Below are positions 39,301-47,434 of a DNA stretch of 64,000 nt, one piece after another. The position numbers were made by a program, and so were the translations under genes. Origin of the DNA: an uncultured Schlesneria sp. (GTDB lineage Bacteria > Planctomycetota > Planctomycetia > Planctomycetales > Planctomycetaceae); NCBI GenBank assembly GCA_903899985.1, contig CAIULL010000080.1, positions 51,740 through 115,739 of the forward strand. Direction: 5' to 3'. The first letter of the stretch is position 1, and every line of letters starts with the position of its first letter. The notes under the pieces were generated by a model that was not told the DNA's origin, ran no database searches, and saw only the letters and a list, made by a program, of their open reading frames with translations.

Positions 39301-42030
39301 ATGCTCGATCGCACTGCTTTGTTGTTGGCCTTGTTAGCCGCGATGACGTCCCAACTTGGTGCAGTTGAGCCCAAAATATTGATGGGGCACACCGATCCTG
39401 CCTATGCAGCAGTTTATACGCCGGACGGTACTAAACTTGTCACAGCGAGCTTCGACAAGACCTTGCGGATTTGGGATTTGAATTCAGGAACGACGCTGAG
39501 AACGCTGAACGGTCATACGGGATTAGTGCTTTGTGTTGCCATCACAAAAGACGGAAATCGACTTGCCAGTGGTTCGCTCGACAACACGATCAAGCTTTGG
39601 GATGTCCCGATCTCGAAACCGACTGTGACATTGCAGCCTCACCAAGGATCGGCATCCGTGGCGATGAACTCAGATGGAACACAATGGCTGACAGGTGGTG
39701 GCGACAAGATGCTTCGCATCTGGAACGCTGCCGATCGTCAATTGGTGAAAGAAATTGGTCCATTACCTTACCCTGTTTCTCGAGTTGCATTTCGGCCAGA
39801 CAAAGTCCAGATCGGCATCGCGGACACCGCCGGTTTTGTCAGATTGTTCAACCCGGCTGATGGTACGCCACAAGGAGTATTCGGTGCACACACTGTGGAG
39901 ATCACCGGACTGGCTTATGCTCCTAATAATAGTTGGATCATGACTTCAGGTGCAGACGGGATGGTCAAACGCTGGCCGAACGCAGGTCAATCAACCAGGA
40001 CAGCGGCAGGGCACGAGCAATCGATCCTGGCTTTACGAGTCAGTCCAAATAATTCTGTCATTGCGACAGGGTCCGCAGATAAGACCTGCCGGTTATGGAA
40101 CAACGGTGATCAGAAACCACTCAGAAATCTTGAAGGACACAATGGCGCGGTCACTGCACTTTCTTTTCAGTTTGATGGTGGCCGAATTGTTACGGGGTGT
40201 GAAGACAAAATCGCACGTCTGTACGACGTGAATAACGGCATGCTGATCAAAGCTTATCCCGAACAGACTGCTGCGATTACTGCAGTCGCCATCCATCCGA
40301 ACAACCAGGAAGTTGCTGTCGCCGATGCCAGCGGCACAATCAAAATCTGGAAGGCGAATGAAGGAACGGAAGTTCGGACTCTTGCTGGACACGAGGGAGG
40401 AACGTTTGCCCTGGCCTATGCGACCACACAACAACATCTGGTCTCGGGTGGGGCAGACAAGAAAGTTCGAGTCTGGAATCCGGCAGACGGGGCTCAAATT
40501 CGAGAACTCGATGCAGTTGATGTTGTCCGAGCAGTGGCGATTTCATGGGACAATCAACGAATTGCAGCAGGTGGCGACGATAAGACGATTCGCGTCTGGA
40601 ATCTTGGAGACGGAGCTGCGTTTGCAACATATTCCGGTCACGCAGACAAGATTACTTCTCTGGATTACTGTCGGGACAATTTGAAACTGATTTCGTCGAG
40701 TACTGACGGGACCGTTCGAAGCTGGAACCTGCCACTCGGGCGTCAGTCACAACATTGCGTTGCAGCGGGTGGCGGACCGATTCACGGAGTCGGCTGGTCG
40801 AACGACAATCAGAATTTTGTTTTTGCAGGAGCTGACAAGGTCATCTACTGGGACATTATCGCAATTCAACATCTGCTTCTTGCCGATGAAAAACGTGTGA
40901 ACGGACTCGTCATCCACCCCAATGCGGCTCATCATTTTACCGTCGGTGACGACGGAATCGTAAAGTACTGGGATGTCGGAAGTGGCAATCTCATTCGAGA
41001 CTTTAAAGGTCACTCGGGGCCCGTCCTTTCGATCGCGGTGAACCCGAATCAGCAGCAACTTGCCAGCGGCGGGAGCGATAAAAAGTTGAAGATCTGGAAT
41101 ATCAACGATCCGTCAAAACCTCAGTTCGATATTCAAACGACGAATGATATCGTCGGTCTTGCGTATTCTCCCGATCAAAAGAAATTGATCTTAGCGGGCA
41201 ACGATCATTTAATTCGCGTGTTTGATCCGACACTACCGAATCCTGTGCCGCCGGTTCCTCCTTCGCAAGAGCCGTCTCAGGTGACCGACGGGCACCCGGC
41301 CTCGATTACCAGCTTAGGTTTTGCACCAGATAGCAGGCTGGCAATCAGTGCTGCCGCCGATGGTTCGGTCAGAACATGGTTGATCGCGTCCCCCCAGGCG
41401 ACGGCGTCGTTGGCGGGCCACCAATCACAAGTTTATGGAGTGGGGTTTCATCCATCGCTGCCGCTCATTGCATCAGCATCAAACGACAAGACCATCAAGA
41501 TCTGGGATTCGGAAAAGAATCAGAATGTACGCTCGTTCGCGGCACAGGGAGGTGCGATCTATTCCTTAACCTTTACACCCGATGGTTCGCACATCATCAC
41601 TGCTGGTGGAGACAAAACAGTTCGAGCCTACAAACAGGATGATGGCACTCAGGTCCGTCAGTATAACGGGCCGACAGATGCGATTTATTCTGTTGCCGTC
41701 AGCCCGAACGGACAACAAGTTACCGCCGCCGGACTTGATCGTAAGATCTACTTGTGGAACTTTGACGACCCCACGCCAATCAAGGCGCTGTCAGGTCACA
41801 AGGATGACATTTATAAAGTGGAGTTCTCGGCAGCCGGCAACCGAATCCTCTCTATTGGATATGCGGGAAACGTGTCAATCTGGGACCCGAACCAGGAAAA
41901 GCCACTGTTCAGTCAAAAGCTTCCCGCAATTCTTTACTCGGGAACTTTTTCACCAGGCAGCAAGCAGATTGCGCTCATGGCCAACGACGGCAAGGTCTAC
42001 TTGTTGGATGTCCCTGCCGAAGCACAATGA
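39301..42030 (+). CDS. Exported WD40 repeat protein with 21 repeats
   Basis: After a signal peptide (about 30 residues) the whole protein consists of WD40 repeats of about 42 residues. Reading the GH-to-WD units by eye gives 21, for example HTDPAY...RIWDL, HEQSI...RLWN, HADKI...RSWNL, HSGPV...KIWNI, HQSQV...KIWDS, HKDDI...SIWDP. That would be three seven-bladed propellers in one chain. A few units lack the GH or WD pair (such as those beginning VVRAV and LPAIL). No kinase or protease domain is fused. ATG at 39301 fits the signal peptide; upstream TTG and ATG are alternatives. It probably forms a periplasmic protein-binding scaffold. Confidence 0.85.
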   Translation: MLDRTALLLALLAAMTSQLGAVEPKILMGHTDPAYAAVYTPDGTKLVTASFDKTLRIWDLNSGTTLRTLNGHTGLVLCVAITKDGNRLASGSLDNTIKLWDVPISKPTVTLQPHQGSASVAMNSDGTQWLTGGGDKMLRIWNAADRQLVKEIGPLPYPVSRVAFRPDKVQIGIADTAGFVRLFNPADGTPQGVFGAHTVEITGLAYAPNNSWIMTSGADGMVKRWPNAGQSTRTAAGHEQSILALRVSPNNSVIATGSADKTCRLWNNGDQKPLRNLEGHNGAVTALSFQFDGGRIVTGCEDKIARLYDVNNGMLIKAYPEQTAAITAVAIHPNNQEVAVADASGTIKIWKANEGTEVRTLAGHEGGTFALAYATTQQHLVSGGADKKVRVWNPADGAQIRELDAVDVVRAVAISWDNQRIAAGGDDKTIRVWNLGDGAAFATYSGHADKITSLDYCRDNLKLISSSTDGTVRSWNLPLGRQSQHCVAAGGGPIHGVGWSNDNQNFVFAGADKVIYWDIIAIQHLLLADEKRVNGLVIHPNAAHHFTVGDDGIVKYWDVGSGNLIRDFKGHSGPVLSIAVNPNQQQLASGGSDKKLKIWNINDPSKPQFDIQTTNDIVGLAYSPDQKKLILAGNDHLIRVFDPTLPNPVPPVPPSQEPSQVTDGHPASITSLGFAPDSRLAISAAADGSVRTWLIASPQATASLAGHQSQVYGVGFHPSLPLIASASNDKTIKIWDSEKNQNVRSFAAQGGAIYSLTFTPDGSHIITAGGDKTVRAYKQDDGTQVRQYNGPTDAIYSVAVSPNGQQVTAAGLDRKIYLWNFDDPTPIKALSGHKDDIYKVEFSAAGNRILSIGYAGNVSIWDPNQEKPLFSQKLPAILYSGTFSPGSKQIALMANDGKVYLLDVPAEAQ

Positions 42031-42053
42031 TTGGATCTTCAAAAAAGGGGACT

Positions 42054-42158
42054 TTGTGCCACTGCTTGAGCGTCCTCGGTCAAGCAGTGTTCTTCCGGCT
42101 TCAAAAACCGGACGAAGCAAGACACTGCTTCTCCGAAGACTCCTAAGCAGTGGCACAA
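42054..42158. repeat. Nested inverted repeat with 14-base outer arms
   Basis: TTGTGCCACTGCTT (42054-42067) is the exact complement of AAGCAGTGGCACAA (42145-42158). Inside are CACTGCTTGA/TCAAGCAGTG (42060-42089), TCCGG/CCGGA (about 42094-42112) and AAGCA/TGCTT hairpins, so alternative foldings are possible. The element fills the gap between two convergent genes, where it may terminate both. This AAGCAGTGGCAC-type word is familiar from dispersed planctomycete repeats. Confidence 0.75.
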
Positions 42159-42173
42159 GATGCGAGAGTCGTC

Positions 42174-43397
42174 TTACGCGGCTTTCTTTAGAACCAGGCA
42201 GGTGTTGTTTCCGCCGAAGCCGAATGAATTCGACACCGTGACATCGACTGTTCGAGGCTGAGGTTCGTTCCGTACGTGATTCAGCATGGCGCAATCGGGA
42301 TCGGGATCGTCGAGATTAACGGTCGGAAGGGTCACCTGTCTCTCGAGAGCGACCAGGCACGCGACTGCTTCAATTGCTGCTGCTGCGCTCAACAGATGGC
42401 CCGTCAAGGCTTTGGTCGAACTGATCGGAACGTCCTTCACAGAAGCCCCCAGTACGGACTGTAGAATCTTGGCTTCGCAGACGTCCCCCACGGGCGTTCC
42501 CGTGGCATGTGCATTGATATAGTCAATTTCATCTGGTGCAACTTGAGCATCGTTAAGCGCCTGCTTCATTGCCGCGATTCCCTGTTGTGGTTCCGGACAA
42601 GGAATGACCATGTGGTGAGCATCACTCGTGGCGCCGAAGCCAGCAACATCGGCATAACGATGAGCCCCGCGCTCAATGGCCTTGGACGTTTTTTCGAGGA
42701 CGAATATGGCCCCTCCTTCACCCAGCACCATGCCGTCGCGATCTTTGTCGAACGGACGAAGCGCTGCATGCGGTGCCTGGTTTTTTCGAGAGAGTGCTCT
42801 CAGATTGCCAAATCCCGCTAATGAAAGGGGGGTCACACCAATATCGCACGCTCCAGCAAGACAGACATCAACCCAACCCAGTTCCAGCCATCGGCGTCCT
42901 TGCGATAAGGCCCAGTTACCGCTGGCGCAAGCGGCAGAGACCGTCAGTTGAGGACCACGAAGATTCAGTAATCGATGAACCTTTGTCGTCAATCCTGCCG
43001 GCTCTTCCGTCGGATCAAAGGCTCGACGACCACCTCGGCGATAGTCCATTTCCCAACTCTGCATCCATTCCGCACCAAGCCCAAGAACGAGTCCGATACG
43101 TAAACCATCCGGCCGCTTTTGCAATCCGGCATCCTTGAGCGCTGACTCGGCACACCAGATACCACATTGTTCGATACGTAATCGTGAGCGAAATTCACTT
43201 TCGTCAAATCCTTCTGGACAAGGTATTTGTCCAATCAGGCTGGCGATCTGACTTGGATGATCGTTGACCTCAAAGGCTGAGACACGTTCGATTCCTGACA
43301 TACTGGAAAGCAGGTTTGAGGCAAACTCCTCATACCCATGACCAATCGAAGACGTCAGCCCAACTCCAGTAATGCAAACCGTATCTTGTTTTGTCAT
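42174..43397 (-). CDS. Beta-ketoacyl-ACP synthase (FabF/KAS II-like)
   Basis: Condensing enzyme that elongates an ACP-bound acyl chain. The thiolase-fold active site is intact: Cys in SAACASG, the first His in HATGTP and the second His and Lys in STKALTGHLLSA. A C-terminal NSFGFGGNN loop is typical. AGAGGA lies about six bases before the ATG. It belongs to a minus-strand group with a ketosynthase-like partner and a DUF6134 gene, and faces ACP and methyltransferase genes, so it is more likely a specialised synthase than the main FabF. Chain-length preference is unknown. Confidence 0.88.
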   Translation of the reverse strand: MTKQDTVCITGVGLTSSIGHGYEEFASNLLSSMSGIERVSAFEVNDHPSQIASLIGQIPCPEGFDESEFRSRLRIEQCGIWCAESALKDAGLQKRPDGLRIGLVLGLGAEWMQSWEMDYRRGGRRAFDPTEEPAGLTTKVHRLLNLRGPQLTVSAACASGNWALSQGRRWLELGWVDVCLAGACDIGVTPLSLAGFGNLRALSRKNQAPHAALRPFDKDRDGMVLGEGGAIFVLEKTSKAIERGAHRYADVAGFGATSDAHHMVIPCPEPQQGIAAMKQALNDAQVAPDEIDYINAHATGTPVGDVCEAKILQSVLGASVKDVPISSTKALTGHLLSAAAAIEAVACLVALERQVTLPTVNLDDPDPDCAMLNHVRNEPQPRTVDVTVSNSFGFGGNNTCLVLKKAA

Positions 43398-43563
43398 CCA
43401 AGTTCCTCTTTCGCTGTTCTTGTGTCAGGCATTCAATATTGAGGCATCACTGAAAGCTGATTTTTAGGTTTCTCGGGTCGTCGAGCTCAGATTTGAATCC
43501 GTGTTAGAATTTGTTTTCACGAAATAAGGATCGAGCAACACAGGGTGTTTCTTGCCAACGTCC

Positions 43564-44427
43564 TCAGGCCGCTTTTTTGAGAGTCGTCGAGACGGGTCGT
43601 AACAAAGGAATGGTTGATGTCACGGCGTTTGACCATTTCATTTCGGCCTGAAGTCCTCCTCCCAGCATGACGGTCAGAGGCTTCTCATGACCTGATGCAA
43701 CGAAGTTTTCGAACAACGTCATCGCGGTTGTTTTGGCGGGAATTTCAAGGGCGACAGGCGCAAGTTGATCATAAACGATGCGTAAGCGAGCCGTCGGGTT
43801 CGTCGTTGAGGCTGGCTGAAGCGCCAACGCCAGAGTCGTACAACTCGTGTCCGTCAATGGCGTTCCCTCGATGTCGATGCGTTCGTCCGGTTCCCAGCCA
43901 GAGAAAACAAGCCAGATACCCGGCAATGAATGTTGATCCAATAACGAAATCGCAGTCAGCCAGGCATCGGGTTCGCCATCAAGACCTCCACCGACTCCCA
44001 CGCAGGGACCGTGACAACCAAGCGCCAGCCCGAGCATGCTGGCTGGCGAATGGAGTGAACGATTCGGGACGACTTGCACAGAAACATTCCATGGTCCGTC
44101 GACCGCAAATTTGTTGAGTGCCTGAGCAAAAGCGGTTCGTCCAAGATACCGCGTCGAAAACACAACTCCCCAGTTTTGAAAGTCTGCGGGTGGAGTTTCG
44201 AACTGAGTAATTGCGTCTTTCACTGCGACCAGCGCCGTGAGAGTCTGCTCGTCAGAATGCCTCAGTACGCTGTTCCCAAGTGCGCCTGGTAATGTATCAG
44301 ACTGCTTTCTCAGTGCGTTGACCGCATCGTATGACAACCGCGTCGTGGCATAAGAAGTGACCGCACATTCCAGGGAATCGTGGTTTTCCGTGGCCGTTTC
44401 TCTGTTGGGGGTGTTCGTCGTGGGCAC
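43564..44427 (-). CDS. Ketosynthase-like protein lacking the active-site Cys (chain-length-factor-like)
   Basis: About 287 residues resembling the N-terminal half of a ketosynthase: GVVFSTRYLGRTAFAQALN, NRSLHSPASMLGLALGCHGP and GGLDGEPDAWLTAISLL. Where FabF has the active-site Cys loop SAACASG this protein reads GGGLDGE, so the Cys appears replaced by Leu, and the His-containing C-terminal half is missing. Such inactive partners act as chain-length factors in type II synthases, which would fit its place beside the intact ketosynthase. GTG at 44427 is chosen because AAGGA is five bases upstream, whereas the frame's earlier TTG has none. The assignment rests on eye alignment. Confidence 0.6.
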   Translation of the reverse strand: MPTTNTPNRETATENHDSLECAVTSYATTRLSYDAVNALRKQSDTLPGALGNSVLRHSDEQTLTALVAVKDAITQFETPPADFQNWGVVFSTRYLGRTAFAQALNKFAVDGPWNVSVQVVPNRSLHSPASMLGLALGCHGPCVGVGGGLDGEPDAWLTAISLLDQHSLPGIWLVFSGWEPDERIDIEGTPLTDTSCTTLALALQPASTTNPTARLRIVYDQLAPVALEIPAKTTAMTLFENFVASGHEKPLTVMLGGGLQAEMKWSNAVTSTIPLLRPVSTTLKKAA

Positions 44428-44531
44428 GGTAATCCTTTTGCAGGACAAAATGAAATTAATTGTAAAGTGATTTCATAGTATTCAGGCCGGTTTCAAATCT
44501 TCATGACGATGACTGTGGGACTTCGGTTTGA

Positions 44532-45260
44532 TTATTTGTCATCTTTCGAAATCCGAATCTCCTTGAGACGGAGTTCCATCTGGTGTCCTTGTTCTACGGA
44601 TTTCTGACGAACGAGTCTGTTTCGATCGTCAAACCAGAGTTCGGCTGGGGATGGGCCGTCAATTTTGAAATGACGACAAGTCAGCGATCGACCTGAGGTG
44701 GTGATTGTCGTTGGTCCGACGAGATTCAGGCTGGCACTTCGCGTGTTTCCAGTGTCGACGTCAACAATTGCGATTGGCTTGCCTCGCAAATCTTCGGAAG
44801 GAAGGCACCAGTAGGCGGTCGACATGACACATTGGGAATTGGCTGGCACCGATTTTCCGTTGAATGAAATCTGCTGAACGGTCCCATCCGTTTTCAGTGC
44901 CATCATTCGCTTCTTGCCACCGTCCTCACAGCGAATTTCGGACTGTTCGAGACGCCCATCGCGCCAGATTTCTGTTCCTCGAAATTTGAAGACATATGCG
45001 TAGACGATGAAATCAAATTTGACATCGGTCTGAAACGCGACCTCATTCGTATCGCCTTCACATTTAATCGTCAGACGATGAGTTCCCGCTGTCTTATTGT
45101 CGACGCGCACTTCAAAGTCGCGGACTTCGACCGATTCGGATTTATTCGCTGCCGTGGTCACGTGCAACTTAGGGCGATCTTCTCCCAGCGTTACTTGAAA
45201 GCCAGGAAACCACACGATGCAATAAAAGACGAAAGACCAATGAAAAAACGACTTTCGCAT
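44532..45260 (-). CDS. DUF6134 family secreted protein
   Basis: An N-terminal hydrophobic signal (cut near VTLGED) is followed by a beta-rich domain of the DUF6134 type, recognised from FEVRVDNKTAGTHRLTI, the FKFRGTEIWRDGRLEQSEIR central region and LRKxxVEQGH-like end. Its function is unknown; by position it may handle or sense an acyl product in the periplasm, as LolA-like folds do. A near-perfect AAGGAGG ribosome site lies five bases before the ATG, suggesting high expression. It is divergent from the ACP gene across about 370 bases. Confidence 0.7.
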   Translation of the reverse strand: MRKSFFHWSFVFYCIVWFPGFQVTLGEDRPKLHVTTAANKSESVEVRDFEVRVDNKTAGTHRLTIKCEGDTNEVAFQTDVKFDFIVYAYVFKFRGTEIWRDGRLEQSEIRCEDGGKKRMMALKTDGTVQQISFNGKSVPANSQCVMSTAYWCLPSEDLRGKPIAIVDVDTGNTRSASLNLVGPTTITTSGRSLTCRHFKIDGPSPAELWFDDRNRLVRQKSVEQGHQMELRLKEIRISKDDK

Positions 45261-45627
45261 AGCCCCCTCCTTGGAGCATCATCAACCCTGAAAATGGCAT
45301 CCCCCTGCGGTTGCCATTGCCGTTTCGCTCGCGATCAATGGTCTCGTCACATCATCATGATGATTCGGTCGTTAGCGCATGGCGGGGGTGAAGTCTAGCG
45401 ACTTCCTGATTTGCCACTAGATCTCTCTGACAAAAAAGTGGCCTCTCGGACATCTTTTTCCGAAAATCGCTCTTGTCGCGTCTGCGAAAAGTTGATTTGA
45501 TCCCCGCGCATTGAATCTTCGCGACCATTTATGGACGTCGTTGATTCGGTGTTTTGTCGCGTGCATCGGCTCCGCATACGGCACAAACAGGGGGAGCCTC
45601 CCATCATGGATGATTTCGGGAGATATC
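45261..45627. other. Divergent intergenic region between the DUF6134 and ACP genes
   Basis: Holds the palindrome ATCATCATGATGAT at 45351-45364 and a GGGAG ribosome site five bases before GTG 45628. No other gene was supported. It is the natural control point for the acyl-chain gene group. Confidence 0.5.
45351..45364. promoter_or_regulatory. 14-base perfect palindrome in divergent promoter region
   Basis: ATCATCATGATGAT reads identically on both strands and lies about 90 bases from the DUF6134 start and about 265 bases from the ACP start. A dimeric regulator site is possible; simple trinucleotide repetition could also produce it by chance. Confidence 0.3.
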
Positions 45628-45924
45628 GTGGTTACACGCGATCAGATTCGTGAGACGTTGCTGGAATTATTCGAAGCCGAAACGGGCGAGCCACTGGAAA
45701 GTTTGTCTGACGAACAACACCTGGCTGAACAGCTAGGTCTCGATTCGGTTGACATGGTGAGCCTCATTATGCAGCTCGAACGTCACTTCAAAATTCGCCT
45801 CTCTCATGAAGAGCTGGCGGAGGCCGTGCATGTCGGAGAACTGCTCGACATCGTTCAGAAAAAGACGAATGAGCCCAAAGATGCTTCAGGCGGGAAAGAC
45901 GATTTTCAGAAAGCTGCAGCTTGA
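45628..45924 (+). CDS. Acyl carrier protein
   Basis: About 98 residues with the phosphopantetheine site in GLDSVDMVSLI (the Ser of DS is modified) and the acidic four-helix pattern of ACPs. The tail after residue 80 is a charged extension (KKTNEPKDASGGKDDF). The frame stays open upstream, but GTG 45628 has GGGAG five bases before it and the family starts near there; ATG at 45610 is the alternative. It sits ten bases before a CFA-like methyltransferase and divergent from the ketosynthases, which makes it their likely acyl carrier. Confidence 0.85.
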   Translation: MVTRDQIRETLLELFEAETGEPLESLSDEQHLAEQLGLDSVDMVSLIMQLERHFKIRLSHEELAEAVHVGELLDIVQKKTNEPKDASGGKDDFQKAAA

Positions 45925-45933
45925 AAGGTCTAC

Positions 45934-46830
45934 ATGACGTCAACAATTACTCAGCGTGGAGCCTCACCTGAAGCCATTCGTCGCCATTACGACGTCGCGA
46001 ACGAATTCTATGAACTCTGGCTTGACCCCACACTTTGTTACTCATGCGCACTTTGGGACGTTGACGAGCCTGACTCGATGCTCGAGCAGGCTCAGCTGCG
46101 CAAAATTGATTTTCACGCCAATCAGATTCACGCCAAGGGTGCCAAACATGTCCTCGACATCGGCTGTGGATGGGGTTCGCTCGTCCGCCGCCTCGTCGAA
46201 ACGCATCACGTTGAAAAGGCGACCGGACTGACGCTCAGCAATGCGCAGGCAGAATGGAGTGCTCAGAGGCCCGATCCGCGGGTCGACATTCGCATCGAAA
46301 GCTGGGTGGATCATCAACCGGCGGATCTTTATGACGGAATCATTTCTGTCGGCGCGTTCGAGCATTTTGCCAAGGCAGAATGGCCCGACAGTCAACGAAT
46401 TGCTGCTTATCGAGCGTTTTTTGAACGGTGTCATGGATGGTTGAAGCCGGGCGGTCGGTTATCACTGCAGACGATCTCGTACGGCAATGTTGATGTCGCT
46501 CACGTCAAAGACCAGCCCGATACAAAGTTCTTTTTCGATGTGATTTTTCCTGAGTCTGTTTTGCCAACCCTTGCAGATATTGTCGCAGCCAGCGACGGCT
46601 TGTTCGAAGTCGTTAACCTGCGTAACGACCGCGATCACTACGCTCGAACTTGCCAAATCTGGTATCGAACGTTGGTGGCAATGAAATCCGAGGCACTGAA
46701 GATTGTTGACCTCGACGTCTATAGTCGATTTGTCCGCTATCTCAAACTCAGCTCATTTGTTTTCAACGCGAGCTATACAGGACTGCTGAGAATCGGCTTC
46801 CGACGCTGGGATGATAGAAGAATATCCTGA
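45934..46830 (+). CDS. CFA-synthase-family SAM methyltransferase
   Basis: The N-terminal HYDVANEFYELWLDPTLCYSCALW and the SAM-binding VLDIGCGWGSLVR are the hallmarks of cyclopropane-fatty-acid synthases and relatives; GAFEHFA follows as the usual motif post II. At 298 residues it lacks the N-terminal domain of E. coli Cfa but matches mycolic-acid and tuberculostearic-type enzymes in length. It could cyclopropanate or methylate a lipid or ACP-bound chain. The gene follows the ACP gene by nine bases. Confidence 0.85.
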   Translation: MTSTITQRGASPEAIRRHYDVANEFYELWLDPTLCYSCALWDVDEPDSMLEQAQLRKIDFHANQIHAKGAKHVLDIGCGWGSLVRRLVETHHVEKATGLTLSNAQAEWSAQRPDPRVDIRIESWVDHQPADLYDGIISVGAFEHFAKAEWPDSQRIAAYRAFFERCHGWLKPGGRLSLQTISYGNVDVAHVKDQPDTKFFFDVIFPESVLPTLADIVAASDGLFEVVNLRNDRDHYARTCQIWYRTLVAMKSEALKIVDLDVYSRFVRYLKLSSFVFNASYTGLLRIGFRRWDDRRIS

Positions 46831-46926
46831 AGAATCGATGATCATTTCACGTTTGTGCCCGTCGCCCGAAAAAGACTTTCGACGCCTTCTTCACCGACGA
46901 ATGCGCTGACTTTGATACGTTTGGAT

Positions 46927-47358
46927 TCAAGTTTCGCCCGCCGACTTGAGGGGGCCTTGTGCCATTAACACGCTGACTCCGAGCCCGATGCAGCACGGGC
47001 CTTCAAGCACTGTCCACCAATTTGGCATTCCTTCAGCAAGATCGACTCCGACAACCACGAATCCCTGGGCGACCATAATCCAGGCCAGGAAGGTAATCAG
47101 CTGCGAATTCTTTTCGACATCGAATGAAACGAACCAAAGCAGCATCCCGTACGATGCGTACCAGAACGACGTACTTCGTGCCAGATATCCAGCAATTGGC
47201 TCGATCGGAAAACGCCCCAGTCCCAGCATCTGATGGCATACATCAATCCAACTTCGTGGAGCGATGACCGCCAGCAAGGCAAACAAATCGAGTAACGCGA
47301 TTGCTCTTAACAGTCCCAATAAAAATCGATGGTTGTTGGACACAATGCGGGTTTCCAC
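46927..47358 (-). CDS. Small membrane protein of unknown function
   Basis: A 143-residue protein with four predicted membrane segments, the markers LARSTSFWYASYGMLLWFVSFD in the second and VGVDLAEGMPNWW between the third and fourth. I recognise no function. The start is a GTG with a weak ribosome site. It is convergent with the methyltransferase gene, so it is not co-transcribed with the acyl-chain genes. Confidence 0.65.
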   Translation of the reverse strand: METRIVSNNHRFLLGLLRAIALLDLFALLAVIAPRSWIDVCHQMLGLGRFPIEPIAGYLARSTSFWYASYGMLLWFVSFDVEKNSQLITFLAWIMVAQGFVVVGVDLAEGMPNWWTVLEGPCCIGLGVSVLMAQGPLKSAGET

Positions 47359-47434
47359 TCAGGGAGTGGCCTTTCGCCAACATGAAATTTCCCGGGAATA
47401 AACGGGCGACTACTCTTCGAACTACGAATGTCGA

